Shown here: positions 49,353-58,859 of the stretch, one piece after another
Layout of the letters: each line of letters begins with the position of its first letter
How positions within the stretch are numbered: the first letter of the stretch is position 1
Assembly: GCF_002813915.1 (NCBI RefSeq)
Contig: NZ_CP019335.1
Span: 1,843,777-1,907,776 of the forward strand
Length of the DNA: 64,000 nucleotides
Source of the DNA: Tenacibaculum sp. SZ-18
Lineage (GTDB): Bacteria > Bacteroidota > Bacteroidia > Flavobacteriales > Flavobacteriaceae
Reading direction: 5' to 3'
Translations under genes and position numbers: made by a program
The notes under the pieces: generated by a model
Seen by the model: only the letters and a program-made list of their open reading frames with translations
Told to the model about the DNA's origin: nothing
Database searches by the model: none

Positions 49353-51677
49353 TTATCCTATCACTTTTAATTTTGCAAATTGTAATAATAATTTCTTTTT
49401 ACCAGCCGTTGCAAACTGAATTTCTGCTTTTTTATTTGGTCCTTTCCCTTCTAATCCAACCACCTCTCCCTTTCCAAATCTATTATGCTCTACAATATTT
49501 CCGATTACAACTTCTCCATCAAATAAATTTGTTTTACCACTTAGCTCAGAAACTTTTTTCATTTTACCCTTCGGAGGAATTAAATCCGTAGACTTTTTCG
49601 TCATGAATTCTTTTCTTTTCTTCTGAATAGGCTTTTGAAAACGAATCTTCTTTGGTGAGTCATCAAATAAATCAGCATCAATAAATCTGTTTACCGAAGG
49701 CTCTGGAAGTTTTGGAGAAATGTATTCTAGATATTGATCATCAATTTCTTCTAAGAATCTGCTTGGTTCTCCATCGGTTAATTTACCCCAACGATATCGT
49801 GTTTGGGCGTAGGACAAATATGCTTGTTTTTCTGCTCTGGTTAAAGCAACATAAAATAATCTTCTCTCCTCCTCTAGTTCACTTCTTGTATTCATACTCA
49901 TTGCTGACGGAAATAAATTTTCTTCCAGACCAACAATATATACATAAGGAAACTCTAATCCTTTTGCTAAGTGAATAGTCATTAAAGACACTCGTGGTGT
50001 TTCATCCTTTTTATCAGAATCAAAATCGGTAGCTAAAGCCACATCTTCTAAGAAAATTGGTAAAGAAGCGTCTTCTCCAGCCTCAATTTTATCGGTAATA
50101 AAATCTTTAATACCATTTAATAGTTCCTGTACGTTTTCAACTTTACTGATTCCTTCAGGAGTTCCATCTTTCTGCAAATCTTTAACAAGTTGCGTTTGTT
50201 TAACTACTAAATCTGCAACCTCAAAAGCATTTTTTGTTTGTGATTCAATTTGAAAACGCTGAATCATATTTGCAAAATTCTCCAGTTTCGTTTTAGTACC
50301 CGCATTTATGTTTACATCTAAAAGCGGTAATGTTTGAATTACTTCAAAAATTGACTTTTTATAATTATTGGCCGCAATCGTTAATTTATCAATTGTTGTT
50401 TGACCAATTCCTCTAGCTGGATAATTAATTACTCTTTTTAATGCTTCTTCATCATTTGGATTGATTAAAAGACGTAAATAAGAAAGTAAATCTTTAATCT
50501 CTTTTCTTTGATAGAATGAAATACCTCCATAAATCTTATACTTGATATCTTTTTTACGAAGAGCATCTTCCATTGCTCTGGATTGTGCATTGGTTCTATA
50601 TAAAATGGCAAACTCATTATTTGTGAGTTGGTTATTCATTTTATTATCAAAAATTGATTGAGCAACAAAACGACCTTCTTCACCATCAGAAATGGTTCTC
50701 ATAACTTTTATTGAGCCACCTTCATCATTTGCCGTCCAAACTTCTTTATCTAGCCTGGTTTTGTTTTTAGCAATAACGGAATTTGCAGCATTTACAATAT
50801 TCTTTGTTGAACGATAATTCTGTTCTAACTTGAAAGTTTTTACATCCGGATAATCCTTCTGGAAGTTTAAGATGTTTTGAATATTCGCTCCACGGAAGGC
50901 GTAAATACTCTGTGAATCATCTCCCACTACACAGATATTTTGAAAACGATCTGCCAGTGCTCTTACAATTAAATACTGTGAATGGTTAGTATCTTGGTAC
51001 TCATCTACCAAAATATATCTAAATCTATTTTGGTATTTAGCCAATACATCAGGAAACCTTGCCAAAAGTTCATTTGTTCTAAGTAATAAATCATCGAAAT
51101 CCATTGCTCCTGATTTGAAACAACGATCTACATATTCTTTATAAATATCTCCCATTTTTGGCCTGCTAGCCATTAAATCTGCTTCCTGTAAATCAGAATT
51201 ATTAAAATATGCACGAACAGTAATTAAGCTATTTTTAAATGAAGATATTCTACTTAGTATTTGCTTTGGCTTATATCGATCCTTATCAAGATTCATTTCT
51301 TTAATAATAGAAGTAATTAATCTTACAGAATCTTGTGTATCATAAATTGTAAAGTTTGATGGATATCCTAATTTATCTGCTTCAGATCTCAAAATACGAG
51401 CAAAAACAGAGTGAAAAGTTCCCATCCATAAATTCTTCGCTTCGCTATATCCTACGACTTTACCAATTCTATCTTTCATTTCGCGAGCTGCCTTGTTGGT
51501 AAACGTTAAAGCTAGAATATTAAAAGAATCTACTCCTTGTTCCATTAAATGAGCTATTCTAAATGTTAATACTCTTGTTTTACCAGAACCCGCTCCTGCT
51601 ATAATAATCATTGGGCCATCTTTTTGCAGTACAGCCGATCTCTGTGGTTCGTTAAGTTGTTCTAAATAAGCACTCAA
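49353..51677 (-). CDS. UvrD/PcrA-type ATP-dependent 3'-5' DNA helicase
   Basis: The 774 residues follow the SF1A helicase order: Q motif LNEPQRSAV, Walker A GAGSGKT (28-34), FTNKAAREMKDR (Ia), ILVDEYQDTNHSQY (II), VVGDDSQSIYAFRGA (III), LEQNYRSTKNI (IV), VSLMTIHLAKGLEFPYVYIVGLEE (V) and RRLFYVALTRAE (VI). The C-terminus carries a Tudor-like tail (VIGNIVEHNRFGKGEVVGLEGKG) typical of PcrA/UvrD. It unwinds DNA in repair and clears RNA polymerase or RecA. It is monocistronic and divergent from satD. Confidence 0.95.
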   Translation of the reverse strand: MSAYLEQLNEPQRSAVLQKDGPMIIIAGAGSGKTRVLTFRIAHLMEQGVDSFNILALTFTNKAAREMKDRIGKVVGYSEAKNLWMGTFHSVFARILRSEADKLGYPSNFTIYDTQDSVRLITSIIKEMNLDKDRYKPKQILSRISSFKNSLITVRAYFNNSDLQEADLMASRPKMGDIYKEYVDRCFKSGAMDFDDLLLRTNELLARFPDVLAKYQNRFRYILVDEYQDTNHSQYLIVRALADRFQNICVVGDDSQSIYAFRGANIQNILNFQKDYPDVKTFKLEQNYRSTKNIVNAANSVIAKNKTRLDKEVWTANDEGGSIKVMRTISDGEEGRFVAQSIFDNKMNNQLTNNEFAILYRTNAQSRAMEDALRKKDIKYKIYGGISFYQRKEIKDLLSYLRLLINPNDEEALKRVINYPARGIGQTTIDKLTIAANNYKKSIFEVIQTLPLLDVNINAGTKTKLENFANMIQRFQIESQTKNAFEVADLVVKQTQLVKDLQKDGTPEGISKVENVQELLNGIKDFITDKIEAGEDASLPIFLEDVALATDFDSDKKDETPRVSLMTIHLAKGLEFPYVYIVGLEENLFPSAMSMNTRSELEEERRLFYVALTRAEKQAYLSYAQTRYRWGKLTDGEPSRFLEEIDDQYLEYISPKLPEPSVNRFIDADLFDDSPKKIRFQKPIQKKRKEFMTKKSTDLIPPKGKMKKVSELSGKTNLFDGEVVIGNIVEHNRFGKGEVVGLEGKGPNKKAEIQFATAGKKKLLLQFAKLKVIG

Positions 51678-51832
51678 AGAAAATAAATTTGATAAGTATT
51701 CAAAAATGTTAAATTAACCATTATTTCTACTTTGCTCATTATAAAAAGTTACTTTTTATTCACAATTTATTCTTCATAAAACTCGATTAAAGTATTCCTT
51801 TTAAAAGGAATAAAGACAAATATCACCTTATA

Positions 51833-51869
51833 AGGTTATAATTTTAAAAATAACTTTTATAGGTTATAA
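51833..51869. repeat. Direct repeat AGGTTATAA upstream of satD, candidate operator
   Basis: AGGTTATAA occurs at 51833-51841 and 51861-51869, 28 bases apart, 34-70 bases before the satD ATG. The first copy lies in the palindrome ACCTTATAAGGT (51825-51836). A separate perfect 20-bp palindrome built on TATTCCTTTT/AAAAGGAATA sits at 51793-51812. These are natural candidates for autoregulation by SatD, which has a helix-turn-helix. Confidence 0.5.
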
Positions 51870-51902
51870 AAAAAATATATATTTACCTAAAATCGATCTA
51901 TC

Positions 51903-52517
51903 ATGATTGCAGTAATTACTGGAGATATTATCAACTCAAGAAATGAACCAGCAAATAAATGGTTGTCAAATTTAAAAAAAATACTTGCTTCTGTAAACAG
52001 TACACCGAAATACTGGGAAATTTATAGAGGTGACAGCTTTCAATTACAAACAACTCCTGAAGCTGCTTTACTGATATGTATTAGAATTAAAGCCTCTATA
52101 AAACAAATTAATGGTTTAGACGTTAGATTAGCAATTGGAATTGGCGAGAAAAATTTTGATGCAGAAAGGATTACTGAATCTAACGGAGAAGTTTTTATCA
52201 ATTCGGGTTATGCGTTTGATCATCTGCTGAAAAAACAAAGTATCGCAATTAAAAGTCCATGGAAAGCCATTGATGATGAATTTAATATTTCGATTCCGTT
52301 AGCATTACTAACTATGGATTATTGGACCGCAAATTCTGCTGAATTCGTAAGTGTTTCTATTGAAAACCCAGAATCAACTCAAAAAGATTTAGGAAACTTA
52401 CTTAACATTTCACAAGCGGGAATCAGTAAACGAGGCAAACGCTCAGGATTTGAAGAAATCATTAAATTCGAACAACACTATAGACAAAAAATCGACGAAA
52501 AAATTAACCAACCATAA
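51903..52517 (+). CDS. SatD family regulator-like protein
   Basis: The 204 residues match the SatD family as found next to DUF3307 in Bacteroidota: MIAVITGDIINSRN, YWEIYRGDSFQLQTTPEAALL, LDVRLAIGIGE (nucleotidyl-cyclase-like or Crp-like core) and ESNGEVFINSGYAF. The C-terminal LGNLLNISQAGISKRGKRSGFEEI reads as a helix-turn-helix, so DNA binding is likely. The role is unclear; the name comes from a streptococcal acid-tolerance locus. Its stop and the next start overlap by one base (TAATG). Confidence 0.8.
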   Translation: MIAVITGDIINSRNEPANKWLSNLKKILASVNSTPKYWEIYRGDSFQLQTTPEAALLICIRIKASIKQINGLDVRLAIGIGEKNFDAERITESNGEVFINSGYAFDHLLKKQSIAIKSPWKAIDDEFNISIPLALLTMDYWTANSAEFVSVSIENPESTQKDLGNLLNISQAGISKRGKRSGFEEIIKFEQHYRQKIDEKINQP

Positions 52518-53233
52518 TGCTTTTCATTCAATTACTATTAGCTCACATTTTAGGTGACTTTGTTTTTCAACCTACTTCATGGGTTAAAAACAAACTAAAA
52601 TTTAAAATTAAATCATATAAACTTTATGCACATATTGGTGTTCATTCCGCGCTCCTATTAATTATTACTTTACTTCATCAAAATTTTTGGTTAGGCTTTG
52701 TTGTTATTGTTATATCGCATTATTTAATTGACTTAACTAAGTTATATCTGCATAAAAAAGTAAAAAGCAATATTTTATTTTTAGGAGATCAAATTCTACA
52801 CTTATTCTTTTTAGCATTTGCCACTTACATTACAAAACCTTTTAAAGTTGATTTTTCAAAAATATTTACTGAACAAGTATTACTTCTCATCACTGCTGTT
52901 CTATTCATTGTATTTGTTGCTCCCATTTTAATTCAACTTATTGTAAAACAATGGGAACCTGAAAAAGACAAACTTGATCACAAGCAATCGTTAAAAGAAG
53001 CAGGAAAATATATAGGAATATTAGAACGTTTATTCGTTTTTATGTTTGTTATATTTGATAAATGGGAAGGCGTCGGTTTTTTACTAGCGGCAAAATCCAT
53101 TTTTAGATTTGGTGATTTAACGACTGCAAAAGACAGAAAACTTACCGAATATATTCTGATAGGTACATTAATTAGTTTTGGATTAGCCATCCTAACAGGA
53201 CTTATTTATAAAAAAGTAATTCAACTATTTTAA
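52517..53233 (+). CDS. DUF3307 membrane protein
   Basis: The 238-residue protein starts MLFIQLLLAHILGDFVFQPTSWVKNK, the DUF3307 signature, and has about six to seven membrane spans (HSALLLIITLLHQNFWLGFVVIVISHYLIDL, HLFFLAFATYITK, LLLITAVLFIVFVAPILIQLIV). Conserved HILGDF and SHYLIDL carry His and Asp in membrane segments. The biochemical function is unknown. It is translated with satD and followed one base later by the amidohydrolase. Confidence 0.82.
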   Translation: MLFIQLLLAHILGDFVFQPTSWVKNKLKFKIKSYKLYAHIGVHSALLLIITLLHQNFWLGFVVIVISHYLIDLTKLYLHKKVKSNILFLGDQILHLFFLAFATYITKPFKVDFSKIFTEQVLLLITAVLFIVFVAPILIQLIVKQWEPEKDKLDHKQSLKEAGKYIGILERLFVFMFVIFDKWEGVGFLLAAKSIFRFGDLTTAKDRKLTEYILIGTLISFGLAILTGLIYKKVIQLF

Positions 53234-53234
53234 C

Positions 53235-54503
53235 ATGAAAAAATATAAAGCCCTTTTATTTCTTCTAATATCAATTACGTCATTCTCACAAGAACTAAAT
53301 AAAGATTGTGAAGTAATTGAACAAAAAGTAATTGAATGGAGAAGAGATTTCCATCAAAACCCAGAACTTTCAAATAGAGAATTCGAAACAGCTAAAAAGA
53401 TTGCGAAACATTTAAAATCTCTTGGTATTGAAACACAGGAAAATGTTGCTAAAACAGGTGTTGTTGGAATCTTGAAAGGAAAAAAAACAGGCAAAGTTTT
53501 AGCCTTAAGAGCAGATATTGATGCTTTACCTGTAATTGAAAGAAACGATTTATCGTTTAAATCTAATGTAAAGTCAACTTATTTAGGTAAAGAAGTTGGT
53601 GTTATGCATGCGTGTGGCCATGACACTCACATAGCAATTTTAATGGGAGTTGCAGAAGTTTTAACAAAAAACAAAGACAAAATAAATGGAACTGTAAAAT
53701 TCATATTTCAACCTGCAGAAGAAGGTGCACCAGAAGGAGAAGAGGGAGGTGCGGAATTAATGGTAAAGGAAGGAGTTCTTAAAAACCCTGATGTGGATGC
53801 AATTTTTGGTTTACATATTTCTTCTGGGCAAGATGTAGGCACAATAACTTACAAACCTGGAGGAATCATGGCTGCTTCACAAACTTTCCGAATAAAAGTA
53901 AAAGGAAAACAATCGCACGGTTCCAGACCTTGGGCTAGTATTGATCCGATTATGATTTCAGCTAAAATTATTGATGCTTTACAAACTATTATCAGTAGAG
54001 AAGTTGATTTAACCAATGAAGGTGCTGTTATTACCGTAGGTAAAATAGACGCTGGAGTTCGAAGTAATATCATTCCTGAATCAGCAGAAATGATCGGTAC
54101 GATTAGAACTCTAGATTATGGAATGCAAAAACAAATTAATGATCGAATGAAAGAAATGGTCCCTGCAATTGCGAAGTCATACAGAGCAGAAGCAACCATT
54201 GAAATTGAAAAAGGATATCCGATAACATACAATAATATTGAATTAACAAAACAAGTCCTTCCTACTCTTCAAAATGTTGCAGGTAAAGAAAATGTACATT
54301 TAATAAAAGCCATTACAGGAGCGGAGGACTTTTCATTCTTTCAAAAAGAAATACCAGGTTTTTACTTCTTTTTAGGAGGAAAAACTATCGGAAATAACAA
54401 TCCATATCCTCATCATACCCCAGATTTTCAAATTGATGAAAGTGGAATGTTACTAGGTGTAAAAACAATGACACAATTAACTTTAGATTTTTTAAATAAT
54501 TAA
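53235..54503 (+). CDS. Secreted M20 amidohydrolase (N-acyl amino acid / hippurate hydrolase type)
   Basis: The 422 residues have a signal peptide (MKKYKALLFLLISITSFSQ). The M20D motifs are VIEWRRDFHQNPELSN, LRADIDALPV, HACGHDTHIAILMGVAEVL and FIFQPAEEGAPEGEEGGAELMV, with the two-zinc ligand set. It would cleave an N-acyl amino acid or related amide outside the cytosol. Its start lies one base after the DUF3307 stop, placing it in the satD operon. Confidence 0.9.
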   Translation: MKKYKALLFLLISITSFSQELNKDCEVIEQKVIEWRRDFHQNPELSNREFETAKKIAKHLKSLGIETQENVAKTGVVGILKGKKTGKVLALRADIDALPVIERNDLSFKSNVKSTYLGKEVGVMHACGHDTHIAILMGVAEVLTKNKDKINGTVKFIFQPAEEGAPEGEEGGAELMVKEGVLKNPDVDAIFGLHISSGQDVGTITYKPGGIMAASQTFRIKVKGKQSHGSRPWASIDPIMISAKIIDALQTIISREVDLTNEGAVITVGKIDAGVRSNIIPESAEMIGTIRTLDYGMQKQINDRMKEMVPAIAKSYRAEATIEIEKGYPITYNNIELTKQVLPTLQNVAGKENVHLIKAITGAEDFSFFQKEIPGFYFFLGGKTIGNNNPYPHHTPDFQIDESGMLLGVKTMTQLTLDFLNN

Positions 54504-54521
54504 TCCAATTGATTTGAATAC

Positions 54522-55034
54522 ATGGAAGATAAAATAATTGAAGGACTCGCTTTTGCCTTACCTGCTTTGGTTACAGGAGGTGTTGCTTACTTTATGTTTA
54601 GTGCTTTTTTACAAAGAGATGAAAACGAAAAAAAGTTTGAAGCACTTATTCAAAAGAAAAAGGAAAGCTTACCTTTAAAACTTCAGGCTTATGAACGATT
54701 ACTTTTGTATTGCGAACGCATTAATCCTGCAAAATTATTAACAAGAGTTAACCCAATTGGTACCGATACTGATAGCTACGCACATTTACTTATTGCAAAC
54801 ATGGAACAAGAATTTGAACACAATTTAGTACAGCAAATATATGTTCATGAAGATGCGTGGACAGCTGTTCTTGGATCCAAATTATCTATTGTGAATAAAA
54901 TCAGAACTACAGCAGAATCAAGTGAAAGCGCCAAAGATCTACGAGAAAATTTATTAATTGATTATTCACAAATTGAAAGTCCGACAGAAACTGCCATTGC
55001 AATTATAAAACAACAAGTTAAGAGACTTATATAA
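54522..55034 (+). CDS. Membrane-anchored conserved Bacteroidota protein
   Basis: The 170 residues have one N-terminal membrane span (EGLAFALPALVTGGVAYFMFSAFL), then a cytosolic helical domain beginning RDENEKKFEALIQKKKESLPLKLQAYERLLLYCERINPAKLLTRV. I recognise it as a conserved flavobacterial family of unknown role (possibly DUF7935, from memory). The hydrophilic part contains EQEFEHNLVQQIYVHEDAWTAV. It ends the satD operon. Confidence 0.68.
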   Translation: MEDKIIEGLAFALPALVTGGVAYFMFSAFLQRDENEKKFEALIQKKKESLPLKLQAYERLLLYCERINPAKLLTRVNPIGTDTDSYAHLLIANMEQEFEHNLVQQIYVHEDAWTAVLGSKLSIVNKIRTTAESSESAKDLRENLLIDYSQIESPTETAIAIIKQQVKRLI

Positions 55035-55036
55035 GC

Positions 55037-55068
55037 AAAAAGGTTACATCGAATGATGTAACCTTTTC
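55037..55068 (+). terminator. Terminator of the satD operon
   Basis: A 13-bp stem AAAAGGTTACATC / GATGTAACCTTTT with loop GAAT; also T-rich on the minus strand, so it may act for the receptor gene as well. Confidence 0.88.
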
Positions 55069-55118
55069 TTTTGGAAAGATTCTAGACTTTCTCTTTGGTT
55101 TAAAATATCAATTATAAG

Positions 55119-57056
55119 CTATAACTGTAACCTTAATCCTACTCTGAAATTTCTTCCACGAGTAGTATACCCTAAAATATCGTCGTAATCTTCATTTAAT
55201 AAGTTTGTAACAGATCCAAATACAGTTACTTTATCTTTGAAGAATGTATAATTTGCATTAAAATCTACTAATGAATAACTATCTAATGTAACCGTTTCAG
55301 TAGTAAATGTTGTTGAATTAAAGAAACTAGCAGGACGTTCTCCTACATTTCTATAAACAACTGAAACGAATGTATTCTTTAATGGCTTCACCTCTAAGTT
55401 ACCAACAAACTTATGTGTAGGAATGTAATCGACATCTATATTCTTATCAGTATATGTATATCCTAAATTGATTCTTAACATGTCAATTGGCTTTGCATCT
55501 AACGACACTTCAACACCATTAACATCAATTGTTTCTGTTGAATTCTGATATACTCCAAAAGGTGCAGTTGTAATACTTTGGTACACAATGGCATCATCTT
55601 GTGTTCTATCAAAATAAACAGCCTCGAAAGTATACTTTTTATCAAAGTTTAATTCTAGCCCAGCTTCAATGGTTTTACTAGTTTCTGGATCTAAATCTAC
55701 GTTTCCGTAAATTGAAAATAATTGAAATGTACTAGGAGCAATAAATGCAGAACTATAAGAAGCTAATGCCTTTAATGATAAATCTTTATCTCTTAAAATA
55801 TTATAAGAAGTGTTTAAATCATAAACAAAATTACTTCCATATTCACTATGAATATTTAATCGACCTCCAACATTTATGTTTAATCCGTATTCAGAAGTAT
55901 ACACAAAAGATGCGTAAGGGTCTATAGTATTGAAATTAGCAACATCTTCACTAATATTACTAAATGGCGTAACTGTATTATTTGAATGCTCTTGATAATT
56001 TAAACCTGTAATAACTTGAAATAAATTATTGATGCTATATCTGTTTACTAAATCTATATTATAACTTTTCCCTTTGTACTCACTTTTATCTATTGTACTA
56101 GAGAATGAACTGAAAATATCGATATTTCTATTTGACTCGTTATAAGAAGCCAATAAATATACTTCTCCTGAATTGTATTTATAACTTGGCTTTACTCCTA
56201 TTCTCAATTGCTCAGTTGTTCCAACATTTATTGCATCATCCGCGAAAGCACCTGCATCGAAATCATAATCGAACTCATCATAATTTAAAAATGCCTCAGT
56301 AGTAAATGAATCGCTAAAATTATATCCTAATTTTAAAACTCCATTTTTACTGTAATAATCATCACTTTCGAAAGCAGTATTTGTTTCATTTTTAGCCGCC
56401 GATAATCCTTCTACACTTCTTAAACCGAAAGAAGTTAAAAAGTTTAATTTACCAACAGTTCCATTAACGTTTACATTTTGTTGTAATTCAGAAAATATAT
56501 CATTGGTAACATTTGCATCGTTATTTGTTCCAAAACTGGTTTCGAAACTTCCTTTAATTTTACTTTTTGATGATTTCTTTAATGTAATATTGACTACACC
56601 TGTTGCTGCTCCAGAACCATATAAAGTTGAAGAAGCTCCCTTTAAGATTTCTATACTTTCAATTTGATCTAACGATAACAAACGTAAATCGTACTCTTGA
56701 CTAATTCCCGTAGGATCTGAAACTGGTACTCCATCAATTAATACTAAAACTTGACGACCTCTACCTCCACGAATATAAGTTGATCTAATTTCAGTTGCAT
56801 TTGCATTTGCTCCTCTAATTTCGACACCAACAATATTATTTAAAAGATCTAATACAGTTTTACCCCGATTGTTTTTAATCTCTTCCTGAGTAATTTTTTG
56901 AATTACTTTGGCAGTGTTTTCTTTTTTAATTTTAAACTTCGTAGCGGTAACTACTACTTCATCCAACTCCTCGCTTTTTTCTGTTTCTTGTGCATGCGAG
57001 TTAACTTTCGTAAATAGGCACGCCAATGCGCCTAATACTACAAATTGTTTTTTCAT
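55119..57056 (-). CDS. TonB-dependent cobalamin receptor (BtuB-like)
   Basis: The 645 residues start at ATG 57056 (MKKQFVVLGALACLFTKVNS), a signal peptide; an earlier frame from 57155 would read into the riboswitch. The TonB box region is SEELDEVVVTATK. The plug carries GKTVLDLLNNIVGVEIRG, TYIRGGRGRQVLVLIDGVPVSDPTG and LDQIESIEILKGASSTLYGSGAATGVVNI. A C-terminal barrel ends FRVGLRLQL. Family plus the cobalamin riboswitch upstream make B12 or cobinamide uptake the likely function. No genes for the BtuCD permease are in this window. Confidence 0.93.
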   Translation of the reverse strand: MKKQFVVLGALACLFTKVNSHAQETEKSEELDEVVVTATKFKIKKENTAKVIQKITQEEIKNNRGKTVLDLLNNIVGVEIRGANANATEIRSTYIRGGRGRQVLVLIDGVPVSDPTGISQEYDLRLLSLDQIESIEILKGASSTLYGSGAATGVVNITLKKSSKSKIKGSFETSFGTNNDANVTNDIFSELQQNVNVNGTVGKLNFLTSFGLRSVEGLSAAKNETNTAFESDDYYSKNGVLKLGYNFSDSFTTEAFLNYDEFDYDFDAGAFADDAINVGTTEQLRIGVKPSYKYNSGEVYLLASYNESNRNIDIFSSFSSTIDKSEYKGKSYNIDLVNRYSINNLFQVITGLNYQEHSNNTVTPFSNISEDVANFNTIDPYASFVYTSEYGLNINVGGRLNIHSEYGSNFVYDLNTSYNILRDKDLSLKALASYSSAFIAPSTFQLFSIYGNVDLDPETSKTIEAGLELNFDKKYTFEAVYFDRTQDDAIVYQSITTAPFGVYQNSTETIDVNGVEVSLDAKPIDMLRINLGYTYTDKNIDVDYIPTHKFVGNLEVKPLKNTFVSVVYRNVGERPASFFNSTTFTTETVTLDSYSLVDFNANYTFFKDKVTVFGSVTNLLNEDYDDILGYTTRGRNFRVGLRLQL

Positions 57057-57118
57057 TTTGTTAATTTGATTAAAAATGATTAACATCCCCTTTTCCCGAA
57101 GGCTTGTTATCAAAAAAT

Positions 57119-57252
57119 TGTTGGCAGGTCTCCTGGCTCGCGTCTTGTAACTCACCTTCCCGCTTTTCGCAGTGGTAAAAAGTAATTAGTTACAAGCTTT
57201 ATAGCTTACAGTTGCGGGTACAGCTTCGGTTTTTAACCGAATTCCCTTTTAA
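57119..57252 (-). promoter_or_regulatory. Cobalamin riboswitch
   Basis: On the minus strand the core reads AAAAGGGAATTCGG, then GCTGTACCCGCAACTGT, then AGCGGGAAGG, then the B12 box AGCCAGGAGACCTGCC (57138-57123), followed by a G/C-rich segment CCTTCGGGAAAAGGGG before the receptor start. All match the cobalamin-element consensus, which lowers expression when adenosylcobalamin is bound. It controls the BtuB-like gene at 57056. Confidence 0.93.
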
Positions 57253-57302
57253 TTTATCCCAATAAAAACTAGAATAAAACCAAAATCTAGAGCAAATGTA
57301 TA

Positions 57303-58247
57303 TCATAATTGTAAATTACTAGCTAATAAATCATGATAATTTGCGAATTTAACATTCAAATCTTCAGAAAGTGTATAGTGTTCTGGATGAATCATAGCTG
57401 CTAAACATTCAATTCCATCTACTAAAGTTCTTGCAGAAGATTGGGTAAACATAGCAAAATCGGCGATATAAACCTGTTTATTTTTAATAGCTCGTAAATT
57501 GTTCCAATTGGGTTTATCTATCAGAAATTGCATGTCTTCCATAGTTCGATTAATTCCATAACCACACGGAGCAATAATCAAAACTTCGGGATCATACTTT
57601 ACTATTTTATCCCAAGAAATAACTATGCTATCTCCAGAAGGATGTGCTAATAAATCAATACCTCCTGCATATCCAATTTGATGAGGAATCCAATGACCGC
57701 AATTAAACAAAGGATTAATCCATTCAATCAGCAGGATATTTTTCGATTGAATTTTGTGCGCTCTTTGAACATCTACAATATCGGCAATTCTGTTCTTTAG
57801 TTTTGCAACGTAATTTATACCGATATTTTCCTGATTCATTGCTTTTGCCACAGTTAGTGCATTATCAAAAACATCTTCTAACGAATTTGGGGTTATTGAG
57901 ATCAATTCAGGAACTTTTGGCAATTTATAAGCAGATCTCGCAACTGATTCTGTATCTATTTGACAAACATCACAAACATCTTGCGTAAAAATTAAATCTG
58001 GAGCTATAGACTCTAAAACTGGCTCGTCCACATAATATAAAGTCCCGCCTTCTGCCTTTGTCTTTGAAAAAATAGTGTTGATTTCTTCACTCATTAAATT
58101 TTGTCCTTCTAATTTATACTTCACCACCACTTCTTTTTCATTCAGAGCAATCTTAGGGCATTCAAAAGTTATTCCTTGTAAATGATCTTGTAATCCCATA
58201 TCATATATCATTTGCGTTACCGCAGGCATAAAAGAAGATACTTTCAT
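57303..58247 (-). CDS. BtuF-like cobalamin-binding protein without signal peptide
   Basis: The 314 residues resemble substrate-binding proteins of the BtuF type: MKVSSFMPAVTQMIYDMGLQDHL, LVFTQDVCDVC-like LIFTQDVCDVC, WINPLFNCGHWIPHQIGYAGG and DPEVLIIAPCGYGINRTMEDM. No signal peptide or lipobox is present, so the product should be cytosolic, as is known for some cobalamin-binding proteins of this family annotated with cobalamin salvage genes. It is followed by the riboswitch and receptor gene, so it may share the upstream promoter region with the divergent cob genes (100 bases apart). Confidence 0.85.
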   Translation of the reverse strand: MKVSSFMPAVTQMIYDMGLQDHLQGITFECPKIALNEKEVVVKYKLEGQNLMSEEINTIFSKTKAEGGTLYYVDEPVLESIAPDLIFTQDVCDVCQIDTESVARSAYKLPKVPELISITPNSLEDVFDNALTVAKAMNQENIGINYVAKLKNRIADIVDVQRAHKIQSKNILLIEWINPLFNCGHWIPHQIGYAGGIDLLAHPSGDSIVISWDKIVKYDPEVLIIAPCGYGINRTMEDMQFLIDKPNWNNLRAIKNKQVYIADFAMFTQSSARTLVDGIECLAAMIHPEHYTLSEDLNVKFANYHDLLASNLQL

Positions 58248-58347
58248 AAAATCAAATTTAACACTACAAAAATACGAGATCTAAAGTAAAATTTTCTTTT
58301 TGTAAAAAATCTTTCTAATCTTTGTTGTAAATAAATTTTTCTTTAAA

Positions 58348-58851
58348 ATGATCTATTATATTACTGGTGGTGAACGTTCAGGTAAAAGTAATTATGCACA
58401 ACAATTAGCTGAATCTCTATCAGATACACCTTACTATTTGGCAACTTCTAGAATTTGGGACGAAGATTTTAAAACAAGAGTTAAAAGACATGTTACGGAT
58501 AGAGATGAACGTTGGACAACTATTGAAGAAGAGAAGCTGATTAGCCAGGTAATTCCTGATAATGGAACCGTTGTGATTGACTGTGTAACTCTATGGCTAA
58601 CAAACTTTTTCATGGATACGAACAATAATATTGAAGAATGCCTTATTCAAGCAAAGAAAGAAATATCTCAATTATCTAAGTTAAATGCAACCATTATAAT
58701 CATATCTAATGAAATAGGAATGGGATTACACGCTCAAACCGAATCTGGTAGAAAGTTTACTGAACTTCAAGGCTGGATAAATCAATTTATAGCTAAAACA
58801 GCTGATAAAGCAATTTTTATGGTCTCAGGATTGCCTTTAACTTTAAAATAA
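58348..58851 (+). CDS. cobU: Adenosylcobinamide kinase / phosphate guanylyltransferase
   Basis: CobU phosphorylates adenosylcobinamide and transfers GMP to give adenosylcobinamide-GDP. The 167 residues show the P-loop TGGERSGKSNYAQQLAE, RIWDEDFKTRVKRHVTDRDERW with the guanylylated His, and DCVTLWLTNFFM plus SNEIGMGLHAQTESGRKF. Length is typical. It begins a cobU-cobT-cobS-cobC-btuF transcript with short gaps. Confidence 0.95.
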   Translation: MIYYITGGERSGKSNYAQQLAESLSDTPYYLATSRIWDEDFKTRVKRHVTDRDERWTTIEEEKLISQVIPDNGTVVIDCVTLWLTNFFMDTNNNIEECLIQAKKEISQLSKLNATIIIISNEIGMGLHAQTESGRKFTELQGWINQFIAKTADKAIFMVSGLPLTLK

Positions 58852-58859
58852 ACCACTAC

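Noticed and set aside
57057..57155. N-terminal extension of the BtuB-like receptor
   Set aside because: It would be encoded by the riboswitch 3' part and precedes a clear signal peptide at 57056.
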